Source of the DNA: Kalmusia sp. IMI 367209
Taxonomy: Eukaryota; Ascomycota; Dothideomycetes; Pleosporales; Didymosphaeriaceae
Direction of reading: 5' to 3'
Length of the DNA stretch: 64,000 nt
Assembly (NCBI GenBank): GCA_027946365.1
Contig: JAPEUQ010000012.1
Coordinates: 682,001 to 746,000, forward strand
The number at the start of each line of letters is the position of its first letter. Position 1 is the first letter of the stretch. This document shows positions 21,909 to 32,992 of this stretch, piece after piece. Both the position numbers and the translations under genes were made by a program. A model generated the notes under the pieces. That model was not told where the DNA came from. It made no database searches and worked only from the letters and a program-made list of their open reading frames with translations.

Positions 21909-23456
21909 TCACAACTTTCTTTCACCATCATATTGCACGCTCTGCACCTCGACATCGCTCTCGTCTGTCTGTCCCGCCTTGTCTTCCGGCACGCCCCTAT
22001 TCCAGTCCCCAAACACCGCGAGCAGGGTGAACGGCACGGTGACCGCCCACAGCGCAAACCCGACGATCATCTGCGTCTGGTTCGGGATATGAACAGCGCC
22101 AATCGCATACGCAATCGTACTTCCTATGCTCTCCCAGCTCCTCAGGATTCCCGTCGTGCGCGCAACATCGCCATCGCCCTGCGCGCCCTTGATCTCCGCC
22201 ATCAGCCAGTAAATGTACGTCTGCAGGACCTCGTAGAAGAAGCGGAAGCACATGTACACGGTGAAAGCCGAGTTGAAAAAGGGCCCGTCACCAAGGTCGA
22301 AAGAAGGCGGGTCGGCCATCCTCGTGAGCTTCGTCTGGACGACGGCGTTCCAGGTCCAGGACGTGGTGACGGCGACGAGGACAAAGAGGTAGACGAATTT
22401 GGACTTTGCGGGCCGCGAGAAGGACGGCAGGTCGAGGATGATGCCGGTGAAGAGATTGGCGAGGGCGCCGACTGCGGCTGTGAGGAAGGAGGCTAGCGCG
22501 CGGGATCGCACCGTGAAGTACGCTGGTAATGACGGGTCAGCTTGTACGGATTCGCCCTCTGGTGGGGGGGAGGAGAACTTACTGGTGAGGTAGTTACCCT
22601 GGTATGTCACGCCGAACTGGCCGGCTAGGAAGACGGGGATGAGAAGCAGCATGTATGGGTTCTTGAGCTGGCGGAAGATGGCGCGCGCCTCGGTCTTGAA
22701 GTCTGTCTTCTTCATGTACGGAATCTTTGTCCCGTTTTTGCGTACCACTTTCTGTGGTTGCGAAAGTAATAGCGCGAAGGGGGCACCCAGGGACGAGATG
22801 GCGACTAGGCCGAGGTATGTCGTGTATGTGACTTTGCCCTTTTCTTTGGTCTTGATGTTGAGAGCTAGAGAGATGGCACCCCCGACTAGAGGTCCCATTT
22901 GCCTGATACCCATCCAGATACCGACATATCTATCATCGCGCAAAGTCAGCCTTATAGATGGTCATCGACGCCAGAGAATTCGTTCGACTCACCGGCCTCT
23001 CTTTTCAGCTTCGGGATACCCAACAGCGATAGCAGCCTCGCTGGCCCACAGCAACGATGCTCCAATACCACACAGCGCAGCACCGAGCAGCATGAACCAC
23101 TCATTTCCGTATCTGTTGTTGCAGTACAGACCAGCAGCGTATGGGGTATAAAATGCAGCGCCAATGAAGAGTGTCCATTTAGCAGTGATCTTGTTTGTGA
23201 CGCCTCCGGCAATGAAACAGCCGATCGACATCAGGCCATACGTCAAGGCATTCGCAGCATTGTTAAGAAACGGCTACGCGAAATATTAGACACGGTTTAC
23301 CACGGCTTTTTGGGGCAGACCTACCTTTGCGTTCCCTCCGGCACCCAGATTGTTCAACGCCGTCCAGATACCTGGCTCGCAGAAAGCAACGAGGCCAACG
23401 ATGACGATCTGGAAGAGCACAGACCGATAGACTGCCTTGACGCGATCCAAAGCCAT
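21909..23456 (-). CDS. UNC93-like major facilitator superfamily membrane protein
   Basis: Predicted 457 aa polytopic membrane protein. Exons: 23456-23325, 23273-22993, 22929-22583, 22522-21909; the introns are 51, 63 and 60 bp. The first membrane helix contains YRSVLFQIVIVGLVAFCEPG followed by the family motif ALNNLGAGG. Further hydrophobic segments include FMLLGAALCGIGASLLWASEA and several in the C-terminal half. After NPYMLLLIPVFLAGQFG comes a loop and a second six-helix half. The protein belongs to the fungal DUF895/UNC93 group, whose substrates are mostly unknown. The start ATG lies in good context (CAAG before ATGG) and places helix 1 near the N terminus as in relatives. An open frame continues upstream (YFSPFK), so a short additional 5' exon is possible. 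Confidence 0.88.
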
Positions 23457-24294
23457 CTTGAAGGGCGAGAAATACCTGCACAGCTTAGATCAAGAAGATA
23501 AACGTCTGCAGCAACCCAACGGTTTCGGATGCGTTGCATGCACACAATTGCTGATCTACAGCTCTTATAGCATTTACTCCCCCTGCCCTCACATATCGGA
23601 CCGTCGAGCAAAAGCACGTCACGAATCACAGAGAGTGCGATAGAGCAGAGATTTTCAACGTTGCCAGCCTGAGCCCCAATGAATCCCACGCGGCGGACGA
23701 GGGCGCTTCGCCGGCTTTGTACAGGACTTGCCTGCATCTCCACAGGACGTAGTTTCCGCGCTCTGGTCGCAACGCCACTGGAGATCGTCCCGTGTGGTGT
23801 AGTCCATCCTGCGTCTTTCTGCAGAAGAGTATATATTCCTATACAATTGGCTTCGTACTAATTTACTATTATAGTAACGCCAAAGAATCATTCGTCTCCC
23901 ATAACTTTATCGCGGTATGAAATAGACCTCGGGCATCGCAGCCAGCGAAATCGTCCACTGAGTGAGCACGCAATGCCCCACATAAATTATGTCGGAACGA
24001 ACACAGATCAGACCGCCCAAGTGAAACCCTAGCACGGAGCGCTGTCCTGCGATAAGACGCTGCCCTACATTTTCCCCCATTGCTGCCGTATAATCCGTTG
24101 TAGCCTCGGTGGAACTCGTCTGTTTATTGCATCAGACAAGCGGCCTGTTCGGTCCTTCGGTTCTTGCGCATCGTTCCTCCCTCACCAACAACATAACGTT
24201 CACGAATGAGCTTGTAATGCTCACAGCAAACACATATATAGGGATACCTTTGCATTGGAATAAACCTTGATGTGACTATCTTGGATGCTTGTAT
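23457..24294. other. Spacer upstream of the UNC93-like gene
   Basis: About 840 bp. It contains short frames on both strands. One on the minus strand begins with an ATG at about 23807 and contains a possible GC donor, so a leader exon of the UNC93-like gene cannot be excluded. Nothing else is supported. Confidence 0.4.
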
Positions 24295-25362
24295 CTACGA
24301 CAACCATGTACTCGAGTCTAGCCGCTCGCCCTCGCCCAAGAACCATCCTCGCTCCGCCTCATCCGTGAAGATATTGTAGTCCGGTTTGATGCTCTGGAAC
24401 CTGGGCGATGCTCGGTATGCGCGTGAGGCCCGGACGTGGGCGAGGAATTGCTCGGCGCTGGAAGTGCTGCAGCTGCTGTCGCAGGACGTCTCCCTAGCAA
24501 CACGAGGAGGCGCTTTAGGTGAAGGTGTACAAGATACATAGGGCTCCAGTGGTGGTGGTGAGCAGACAAGGGGGTTGTGAGGTGGCGAAGTGATTACATC
24601 GGGAGGTGCCCAGGGGGTGTATGTGGTGGGTTGGTGACACGCGATCTGGCCTGCGCTGAAGACAAACATGGGCTTCTTGCCGTCTGGTCCCTGCGCTGGC
24701 ATCGTTTCTTCCATGGTGTTGAATCGCCATCCGATTCCTTCTCCTGCTGGTTGACTGCTCCTTCTCTTGTCGTCCCGGATGAAGTGATGGTACTCATCAC
24801 AAGAGATTGCGGAGTCAGCAACATCACACTCCTCATCGTTCATGTCCCCAACAGCACATTCTCCTCCTCCTCCAAAGTCAACTCTCGTCCCGGGATGCGG
24901 CTCGAAGATCACTCTTGAAGTTGACGCCGACCCCTTCGGCGAAACGCTCCTTTTTCTTCCCCTCACACTCACAAGATGCCTGCCCCTAAGACTGACTGCC
25001 GGACATGGCTCGCAAAACGGGAAACTCATACTTCTGCCTGTCTCGCTTGGCGATCCTAGACTCATGAAAGAGGGCTTCTCTTCACTTTCGACCCTGAGGC
25101 AAGATTCCCTTGGGATCACCTCCGGAGTGTACAGTCTCTCGCAACTTTCATGTGCCAACGGGAGTGAATCCATCGGTGGGAAAGATACTGATTTGGGGTC
25201 GAGGTGGATGCTGGAAGCACGGCGGTGGCGGGACAGACCGAAGCGCCAGCCTGAGCGGAAGAGGGAGCGGATGGGAGACTTTGACTTTGACTTTGCGGAT
25301 CTGGAGTTTGAACTGATGGTGGAGTCCATTGTGATAATTTCTCTGTCCATATTTTCGGCCAT
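24295..25362 (-). CDS. Hypothetical Ser/Pro-rich disordered protein
   Basis: A single-exon frame of 355 codons with an ATG start. The N terminus has a basic, Ser-rich block with KSKSKSPIRSLFRSGWRFGL, then mixed low-complexity sequence with many SP and TP sites, a Gly run (FGGGGE), an acidic segment with two Cys and a final IKPDYNIFTDEAERGWFLGE. No enzymatic domain, signal peptide or membrane segment is visible. The length, continuous frame and composition resemble lineage-specific phospho-regulated proteins of ascomycetes, but this is inference. I do not recognise the family. Confidence 0.75.
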   Translation of the reverse strand: MAENMDREIITMDSTISSNSRSAKSKSKSPIRSLFRSGWRFGLSRHRRASSIHLDPKSVSFPPMDSLPLAHESCERLYTPEVIPRESCLRVESEEKPSFMSLGSPSETGRSMSFPFCEPCPAVSLRGRHLVSVRGRKRSVSPKGSASTSRVIFEPHPGTRVDFGGGGECAVGDMNDEECDVADSAISCDEYHHFIRDDKRRSSQPAGEGIGWRFNTMEETMPAQGPDGKKPMFVFSAGQIACHQPTTYTPWAPPDVITSPPHNPLVCSPPPLEPYVSCTPSPKAPPRVARETSCDSSCSTSSAEQFLAHVRASRAYRASPRFQSIKPDYNIFTDEAERGWFLGEGERLDSSTWLS

Positions 25363-28036
25363 GGTGGGCAGGTCTTGCCGCGATCCCGAATGCCTTTAGA
25401 TCCAAGTTGAGAAATCGTGTAGAGTCTGTGTACAAGCTTGTCATAGTGAATCTCCTGCACCGGGGAGTAGAAAAATCCTCTAAAGTATCCGCTTTACGAA
25501 GTGCGGGCCGTTGAATCTCTGGTATTCCAACAACACAAGACCCCAACACTTCGCCCAAGTACCAACTGAACCACAAACCAAAGCTACAAGCTCAATAAAT
25601 CTTGATAGCGAAATATACCCCACGATTCCACAAACGCCCTTTATGTCCCTATATATCTCACCGTACCCCTTCACTCACATATTCTAACCCCCCTCGGAAT
25701 CACCGTCAACCAAACTTCGAATTCCCCAAGAAACACACATCATACTCAACTACGCTCTCGCCCATCTCCATCAGCACCGCCCACGCCCGCTCTAGACCCC
25801 ACCAAGTCGCCGTCTATCCCTGCCGCACGTGAAACCCTGCATCACATCCCCCATGACCATACATAGCAGCACCTCCCTAGTTAGCTACAGAAGAAAGCAG
25901 CAGCCAACGGCATTTCAGACGATGACAACGGCCCGTACGGCACGGTGCGGCGCGGCGCCACCCGCTGGAGATGCATCAAACGCAGATCGCCTAGTTGGTG
26001 CGTTGTGGTAGCGCTACGCGGCCGAGACCGCGGGAGAAGGGGAACTGAACCATGGATGGCCCCGTTCTCAATGTAGAAGTTGATAGGTGCCAGACCGCGA
26101 TTTTGGAAGCGCGCACATGTGAGACCGTGGGTGTGGGGCTCGGTACCAGAGATTCTGACTGTGTGTGTGCATGCTGGGAAGTATCTTATTGCAATTTACT
26201 TCGTAGACGTTATGATATACTTGTATAAGCGATGGCTCTGATGTGTTGAGATGATATTCAGGTTTGAGTCTATGATGCGCATGTTTGTTTTTTGTATGTA
26301 CTCTTCACATTACGGACTAAAAAAAGTGATATACGACCAGGTCCAGATGACTGCATCGTCAGCTTATCTCAACCATACCCAGATTTAGGGTACTAATAAG
26401 GTAGCGCGCCACGAGCCCAGACTATTAATGTCTGATCTCCGTCAACAATGATAGAGTCAACAGCTCCTATAATATGTTCACGTTAGCCACCGTTCGGAAC
26501 ACACGAAACAGAGATTAACATCACAAAGAACCAAAGACCTCGCCACTACACAGACAACTCCACCATTTCTACTGCCTATCACCAATATCACTCATTTTGG
26601 TAAAACAGGAATTTATGATAGTAGATCCAATTGTAATGGGCAGCATATACGCATGCACCTGGAAAACTACTATGCTACCGCCATGCCAGGCATATTCGTC
26701 ATTGATCGACGATATAGAGAGTATTGTACAAGTAAAAGCCGTGATTATTAAACCCCCCACGCCATGCGGTTCACCACCCGATCCAAGATAACCTGCCCAT
26801 CGCAAAAGCTGATAATCCCAGGTGAGGAAAAACCTCCGGGAAGGAATCCATCAAGATAGAAACCATGTCCGTCAAAATGCCATCACTAAGACCGTTGTAA
26901 AGGAAAGGGGAGACCGCGGGGGAACGCAAATGAAAAACTCCGTTTAAATCCCGAATGACTTTGCTAACCTGTGATCGAGGAAATACAAATTCAGCATCCT
27001 GTTTCGATAGTCGAAAGAGGAGTGGTGAAAAAGCCGGGCCGCTAATTGAATAGAAGCGCGTTGATTGACAGACCAGGAAAAAAAGCCGAAAAGTGTTTGA
27101 GCCGATACCTCTCGTCGAACAGCTAGAGGTGAGTCAGTCGCAGATTGAATAGGCTCAAGGTCGATACCATACTTCAGGACAAGAAGCCAACCTTGACAAT
27201 CCCGTGCCGAGAGGGGTGACTGCCTGATGTGCCGGTCTTGAATTACGTTTGGAAAAGGAAAGGAAAAGAAGAAAGTCTGAGACGGTGTCCATAAGTTGGT
27301 TACGCTGCTCCATCGATACGATCAGGTCCATGCTATAGGAAAAAGCTGAACGTTGACGAATTAAGATGATGGTGCGGATGATGTCAACGGAAAATGCTGA
27401 ACGCTGGACGTTGCCGATGTCTAAAGCTCGAGAAAATGTGGGGTATTAGGCATAATTTCGTGAATCTTGTCGATCGTCATAAACAAGAGAGAGGCCGCCC
27501 AGTAGCATAGAATTGAAGCTAGGAAAGAAGAAACAAAGCATGAGAAAGTGGTCCATCCTTAGTTGCCAATTTCATTGAGTCAATGATGTGGTCAGGTCGA
27601 ACGCGAAGAACACGCATGCGTAGAGGCTTGGTCAGTCTGCTGTGTTGTAGAAGTACGCTCACGGGTCACATAAGCCCTGGTTGATCGATGGATATCAAGA
27701 GGATGGCGGGGTAGAGTCCGAATGGTTGGTGCTGAAAGTTTAGGAGGGGCAAAGAAACTTCTGAAGTCGAGGAAGTACACACGAAGGTATCTTGTCATGA
27801 TTGGTCTCAATGATGCCAGCGATCTGCTCTTTTGAGACGTTCTCTCTCGCGGAATTTCGAAATGAAAGCTGCTCGTGATCGTTCATCCAGTAGCTCAAAG
27901 GGCCAAGTTCGTGAAGGCGCGTAGCTGTTCCTTTACAAGCATTCAGACGAGCACGTGCCTCGCTAGAATGAACGACCTCTACACCCTTCACGTTCTCACT
28001 CTCAAAGCGTACAAAGAGTAGCAATGGCATCTTCAA
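25363..28036. other. Long intergenic region
   Basis: About 2.7 kb between two same-strand genes. Open frames are short and mostly mutually overlapping. The only candidate is a 96-codon frame at 27740-28030, listed separately. The middle part, roughly 26.2-27.5 kb, shows no coding signal. No tRNA-like or repeat structure was noticed. Confidence 0.45.
27740..28030 (-). CDS. Possible small protein directly behind the large Ser-rich gene
   Basis: A 96-codon frame starting with ATG only six bases after the stop of the upstream 1651 aa gene on the same strand. The peptide starts MPLLLFVRFESENVKGVEVV, then becomes charged with a Trp-containing centre (LSYWMNDHE). Its composition is more protein-like than other frames nearby. 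The tight spacing argues against an independent promoter. It could be 3' untranslated sequence, an alternative last exon or a small gene using the same transcript. No family was recognised. Confidence 0.25.
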   Translation of the reverse strand: MPLLLFVRFESENVKGVEVVHSSEARARLNACKGTATRLHELGPLSYWMNDHEQLSFRNSARENVSKEQIAGIIETNHDKIPSCVLPRLQKFLCPS

Positions 28037-31000
28037 CTAATGAGATGCAGGACGGTCCGTCGCCTGGGGGGCGATGGTGCCGTAGTTGCGAGGGGGAATG
28101 TTGCTCTGAAAGGCAGAAGAGTGTTCTCCGTCGTCCGATGCGAGGCTTGGGAACGAGAAGAAGAATCCTGGGGTGAACCGACGGCCGGGATTTGGTCGAA
28201 GAGCAGGGGTGTCGGGTTCAACGGGACGTGGCACTTCTGTGTCTGAGCTCGCTACGGATGCTGGCGAATTGGCTGGCGTAGGGGCGGTGATGGTAGCCTC
28301 AGCAGAATCAGACGCGCTGGAAGAGGACCGCGGGCAGCAGGTAATGGCACGGAAGAACTCAATCGTAGCGTGTGTACCGTGGACTACACCAAGAAGGATT
28401 TTACCTGCCAAGTACTTGAGTTGGGACATACCTTCAGCTTCAGAGAAGGTTTGTCGTCGACTTCGGTCTGGGAGGGTGTCTTGCTCTTGGGTGCTGTGGT
28501 CTGTTGCGCGCGACTGCTGGAGCTCACGCACGTTGGCTTGACTGAGGTCGCGTCTGTTGGCTGAAGCCCTCGTATTTCGACGTGCCCTGCGACCAAACAA
28601 GGTCTTGCGTGGTGAGGTTGTCTCGGGCTCCTCGTCAGATGTCTCAAGCGAGAAATGGCTTGCCTGGCCTGGGTAGATGTGTAAGTTTGACGGCAACGGA
28701 AGAGCAGACGTAGGATAGCGTTCACCAGCGCCGTGAGACTGATCGTCGTCACGAACGCGCACAGGTCCAGTAGGGTAGCCGCTCGCGTCGAAGCCAACTG
28801 CTGACGGATCAAGAGACCGTCTGCCGTCGCCCAGAAAGTTGTAGCAACGGCCCGTTGGACCACGTCGTGCAGGCGGCGAGGCTGACGTAACGTATTGACT
28901 AGACGTACCTGTGTCCGAAGACGCGTTGGAGAGGCGGTTGCGGAGGTGAGAAGGACCCGGGCGGGGTGAGTGTTTAGAGGCCGAAGGTGGAGGCAAGGAG
29001 ATATCAACAGACGGGTCGGTAGCCCAAGGATAGTTTTTGTCACAATTCCAGGGGCGCGTGTCTGTGATTGTTGCCGTTGGCGTTGTCTCAAGAGAACGAG
29101 TCAATCGGGACGACGGCCTGGACGCAGGAGTGGGAAAGAAGTGATCGCGGGTAGGAGAGAGAGAAGTTGTGTTGTGGCGAAGGTGAGCGGGAGACGGTGC
29201 CTCCAGCTCTGCGGCCCGTATAGTTGATCGCCCACGTGTGCGCACAGGGGCAACACTGTTGCTCCCAACCAGCCCCGTGACTTCACCCTGCACTTGACTG
29301 CCGATGTAGGCAGGCGCGCTTCCACCCAATGCTACATAGTCCTGGTTGAGAGTCCATGCTGTCGATTCATTGCTCTTTTCTTTCCCTGTTATCTCTTTGA
29401 ATACGTCGTCGTCAACCACCAACATGTTCGGCGACCCCGGAACAGGGCGCAAACGCGCAGAAGACCGCTTTTGTGCTGGTATACCGACCTCGTTGAGCTT
29501 TTCTAACGCCTTCTCCATGATACCCTCCTCGTCCGGAAACTCGTCCGCCTGCTCCATCCCAAGGGCCTCCTTTAGCTTTGGAAGCATCTCAGACAATCGA
29601 GTCGTCAGCCCGTTGACAGAAGGAATAGTCAGCGAGTCTACCTCCTTGACAAACGTATCAGGTGATTTGCGCATCCAAGCGTCAACAGCTGCCTGCTGAC
29701 GCGTTTTAGAGGTCTTCGCCGGGGTGTCGAGGCCAGCGAATACACTCCTATATTTATCTCGATCCTCGCCGGCCGACGCCGACCGTGGCATGACCGCTTG
29801 AGCGAGCTCTGCTCGTGCGGCCGGGGCCAGGTCCAACGAGCGCGACACACGATGGTCCAAAGCTTCTTCAAAGCTTCCAAAGCTGCTGAAGTTCATCGAA
29901 GGCAGGTGCATTTGAAGAAGAACGCTGTTCCGCGATGATCTCATAGATGGATGCCTTCGAGACATTGCTACTTCGTCTGTAGATAGTCGAAATACGGCGG
30001 GCTGACTACCTCCAAAGGGCCGGAAGTTGCTAGCGCTCGTATTGAGGCTTGAGTCCTCGTGCGACTCCTCTTTCAGATCCGGAAGATGGTTGATCGCATG
30101 CCTGTGTCCCGGCATCCTCAAATCAGTCGTCGAATCGTCGTGATTGTTCCCCTGAGCATCGCGTACCCTATCAGCGCTGATAGGAAGCGGGTGGAAGGCG
30201 TTGCCCCCCGTCCAACTCAAATGCGTCGTGGTCTGACTATCGCGGCGGCGATGCTCTGGAGTCTGCGGAAGAGTAGCTGGGGACTTCTGGCTACGAGATC
30301 CCGTCAAAGAGATTTTCTCAGGTGAATATACCGAGGAAGCGTCTGGGATCAAAGGAGACGGAGGATCGAGCGAGATATGGCGAACATTAGAACTGTTAGC
30401 GGCAGTCGTAGCCCCGTCGGGAGTGCCATCTTTCGGTACCACACTGCTTCCGCGTATAGTCATTGTCTCGCCCTGTCTATGCGGCACCACCTGCTGTTTG
30501 GTCAATACTTGCTGGGGTGCTCTCGGCGTCTCCAACGGCCGATCGACAGATGCGCTGATGTTTCCCGTCAACGTCCTATCCTTCATGGGAGGTGGGGTTG
30601 GGATATCGGCATCAACATCCAGATTTTCTAGGTCTTCAGAATTCGTTACCATATTTTCTTTGCCAGACCTGAGATTGGATCCGGGGCTAGCCTTTGTAAA
30701 GCGTTGGCGAACCGAGCGTAACAGGAAATTTGCAACTCCTCTGGACTGCTGTGCTTCTTTCGACGAGCTCGATTCCCTAGGAGGCACAGCAGGAGGCATA
30801 TAAACTCCATGCTCTTTGATTGAAGAAAGTGAACCGGCTGCAGATCCTTGGGTAGAGCTTGGCTTTGAATTCGCCCGAAACCTACCAACTACCCTAGACA
30901 TGCTTGAGTCCGATGTTGACGACGGAGGTACTCTATGATCTGTTGCCAACGGAGACGACAATGGCATCGCTGAATATGGTCTTTTAGGAGTCGACTCAGA

Positions 31001-32992
31001 TGTAACTAGCTGCGATGACGGAAGCCGCGATGGGGGTAGAGATGCAATACGGTTGGGAGTGACTGCGTCCTTGCATGTTCTGAACGACCTTGCATCCGAA
31101 TCCTTGAATGGTGGATACGGCTCTGGCAGAGTCTTACACGACTTGAAAGACTTTGCATCTGATTCTTTCACCGGATTCTCTGGAACCTTAATTACGTCTG
31201 TACATGACTTGAAAGATTGCTCATCCGAAGATTTGGCCGCGTGGTTGCTCTTCTTCTCCAAAGGTTCGTCAACATCATCTGGTGCTTCTGTTCTATCTTC
31301 ACTCTCACGTCTAGTATCGGTCCGCTGGTAGCCTTCAAGAAGATCCGTCATGCCATCTTCACTAGTCGGATCTGGATCTGGAGAATACACTGGCGTGGTA
31401 TCTTCGTCGATGTCCAACGTCACACCCTGGTCCGCAACCATGGGGATTGAGCATCGAACAGCAAACTCGAGCGTAGAAGAGTCCATAACGCTTGATCCTG
31501 CTTGCGAAAGGATGCTATGGCGATTCCTGGCGACGTCCATTGTATAGTTAGGCTGTATAGCTCGACGCTCAAGGTCAGTGTGAGTGACGGCCTGGCCATC
31601 TCGGGAAGCGCCTGTCAAATGTTCAGAGTTCCGCGCTTCTGCTGTTGCTCCGCATGTCTCAACTTCTCCGCTCGACGATCCAGGTCCTATCCCCGCCAGG
31701 ACCAGATCCCTCGTTATACGGCGCGGAACAGGAGATGCTGGAAGCTCTGCAACACTGGGAACCATCTCATCCGCCTGTTGAGTTGCCCTGTCTACGAGAG
31801 GAATATTATTTGCTTTCGAACCAGGTTCGGGCGTTCCTCGCTCTTCAATGATAGTCTTAATGTGGCGAACAAAGCCTGTGGGTACTGAACTAGCTTGCGG
31901 CTCCATGACTTCCTGGGCCTCGTATTGTTCGCTATAATCATAATAGTTGACGGTACCTGACATGCTGCGCGCCATTGATCGGGTGCCGGTAGGGCTGATA
32001 AGAACGTCGCCATCCCTAGGGGTTGGTGGTGAGGTCGAGTCAGACGAAGGGATATCCGAGTCAGTGCGCCGATTTGTTGATCCACTCGAGACAGAATGCT
32101 TTGCCGATCTATGCGATCTAGATCGATGCGATTTCTGCGACTGGCGCTCACGTTCCAACGCAGCGTGGCGATATGGCATCAGAGGCGGTACAGGGGGGAT
32201 GTCTGGATGCGGGTCACCATAATAAACGGGTGTTCGAGAACGGCTGGGAGGCCGACGCATCGATATGTCCGATGGTCTACGGAGTCGCATCTGTCCTGGG
32301 TATGGTGGGAAACCTTGGTCCGAGTATCCATGTCGACGTCGTGGATGTGAGCCAGCTGTGTCACTCAAAGCCGGCGAGACTGGTCGATATCCAGGCCGCC
32401 GAAGTCGAGTCGGATACATGTAAGGAGACTTTGGCCGCTGATAATGATCTTGGCTACGCAGACTAGCCAGAGACCGATTACTCGACAAACGGAAGGAAGG
32501 CTCAGAGTTGTTTGCCATAGTCATGGAGAGGCTACGGTGCCCATCCCTGTGATCCCGCGAAAGAGGTATAAGCGGCGAGGAACCTGTGATGTTCATCACT
32601 GTTGGAGACAGGGTGTCGGGGATATACTGAGGCAGGTTGTTCTCTCGCGAATGCCAGGTCCCTGCAGAGGTGGTCGAATGCCAATGCTGGTGGTGTGCGG
32701 ATGTTCGGTTCGAAGCATTGCTGCGCGAGGAGGCGACTGACAACCTCGAAGTGGCACCGTGACGACGTGAGGCTCGAGGCACATTTGGCATTATGGGGTC
32801 TGCGGAGAAACCGCCCAGGTTGCCCATCTCAGTCGACGTTCGAAGCATGGAGGCCACTGCTGGGTTAGCGGAGAGCATGTCTTGCTTCATGGCTGTTGCT
32901 GAGCCCCTCGATGGGCCGCGCGACGCTGCGGACATATCGGACGCTCGACTGGTGCGACCAGAGGCATTCGGCTCACGTTCTGCGAGCCGCAT
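28037..32992 (-). CDS. Very large Ser-rich fungal protein, function unknown
   Basis: An intronless frame coding for 1651 aa from the ATG at 32992. The frame is open further upstream, but only to a GTG, and the upstream part looks like leader. The protein is largely disordered and rich in Ser, Pro, Arg and Thr. A basic N-terminal part has many RRPS-type kinase sites and proline patches such as PPVPPLMPYRH. The middle carries three copies of a SF(K/R)(S/T)C motif spaced about 21 residues apart. A more structured part lies near residues 1150-1300 (INHLPDLKEE, VNGLTTRLSEMLPKLKEALG). Close to the C terminus a hydrophobic segment, KYLAGKILLGVVHGTHATIE, could associate with membranes. Comparable Ser-rich proteins occur in many ascomycetes; none is known to me by function. 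Confidence 0.85.
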   Translation of the reverse strand: MRLAEREPNASGRTSRASDMSAASRGPSRGSATAMKQDMLSANPAVASMLRTSTEMGNLGGFSADPIMPNVPRASRRHGATSRLSVASSRSNASNRTSAHHQHWHSTTSAGTWHSRENNLPQYIPDTLSPTVMNITGSSPLIPLSRDHRDGHRSLSMTMANNSEPSFRLSSNRSLASLRSQDHYQRPKSPYMYPTRLRRPGYRPVSPALSDTAGSHPRRRHGYSDQGFPPYPGQMRLRRPSDISMRRPPSRSRTPVYYGDPHPDIPPVPPLMPYRHAALERERQSQKSHRSRSHRSAKHSVSSGSTNRRTDSDIPSSDSTSPPTPRDGDVLISPTGTRSMARSMSGTVNYYDYSEQYEAQEVMEPQASSVPTGFVRHIKTIIEERGTPEPGSKANNIPLVDRATQQADEMVPSVAELPASPVPRRITRDLVLAGIGPGSSSGEVETCGATAEARNSEHLTGASRDGQAVTHTDLERRAIQPNYTMDVARNRHSILSQAGSSVMDSSTLEFAVRCSIPMVADQGVTLDIDEDTTPVYSPDPDPTSEDGMTDLLEGYQRTDTRRESEDRTEAPDDVDEPLEKKSNHAAKSSDEQSFKSCTDVIKVPENPVKESDAKSFKSCKTLPEPYPPFKDSDARSFRTCKDAVTPNRIASLPPSRLPSSQLVTSESTPKRPYSAMPLSSPLATDHRVPPSSTSDSSMSRVVGRFRANSKPSSTQGSAAGSLSSIKEHGVYMPPAVPPRESSSSKEAQQSRGVANFLLRSVRQRFTKASPGSNLRSGKENMVTNSEDLENLDVDADIPTPPPMKDRTLTGNISASVDRPLETPRAPQQVLTKQQVVPHRQGETMTIRGSSVVPKDGTPDGATTAANSSNVRHISLDPPSPLIPDASSVYSPEKISLTGSRSQKSPATLPQTPEHRRRDSQTTTHLSWTGGNAFHPLPISADRVRDAQGNNHDDSTTDLRMPGHRHAINHLPDLKEESHEDSSLNTSASNFRPFGGSQPAVFRLSTDEVAMSRRHPSMRSSRNSVLLQMHLPSMNFSSFGSFEEALDHRVSRSLDLAPAARAELAQAVMPRSASAGEDRDKYRSVFAGLDTPAKTSKTRQQAAVDAWMRKSPDTFVKEVDSLTIPSVNGLTTRLSEMLPKLKEALGMEQADEFPDEEGIMEKALEKLNEVGIPAQKRSSARLRPVPGSPNMLVVDDDVFKEITGKEKSNESTAWTLNQDYVALGGSAPAYIGSQVQGEVTGLVGSNSVAPVRTRGRSTIRAAELEAPSPAHLRHNTTSLSPTRDHFFPTPASRPSSRLTRSLETTPTATITDTRPWNCDKNYPWATDPSVDISLPPPSASKHSPRPGPSHLRNRLSNASSDTGTSSQYVTSASPPARRGPTGRCYNFLGDGRRSLDPSAVGFDASGYPTGPVRVRDDDQSHGAGERYPTSALPLPSNLHIYPGQASHFSLETSDEEPETTSPRKTLFGRRARRNTRASANRRDLSQANVRELQQSRATDHSTQEQDTLPDRSRRQTFSEAEGMSQLKYLAGKILLGVVHGTHATIEFFRAITCCPRSSSSASDSAEATITAPTPANSPASVASSDTEVPRPVEPDTPALRPNPGRRFTPGFFFSFPSLASDDGEHSSAFQSNIPPRNYGTIAPQATDRPASH
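31070..31240 (-). repeat. Three tandem SFKSC-type motif repeats within the large Ser-rich protein
   Basis: Read on the minus strand, the protein shows DEQSFKSCTD, DAKSFKSCKT and DARSFRTCKD at intervals of about 21-22 residues. The spacers differ, so the repeat is old or under selection on the motif only. Each unit has an acidic residue, a Phe and a Cys, which looks like a short linear binding motif. Confidence 0.8.
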
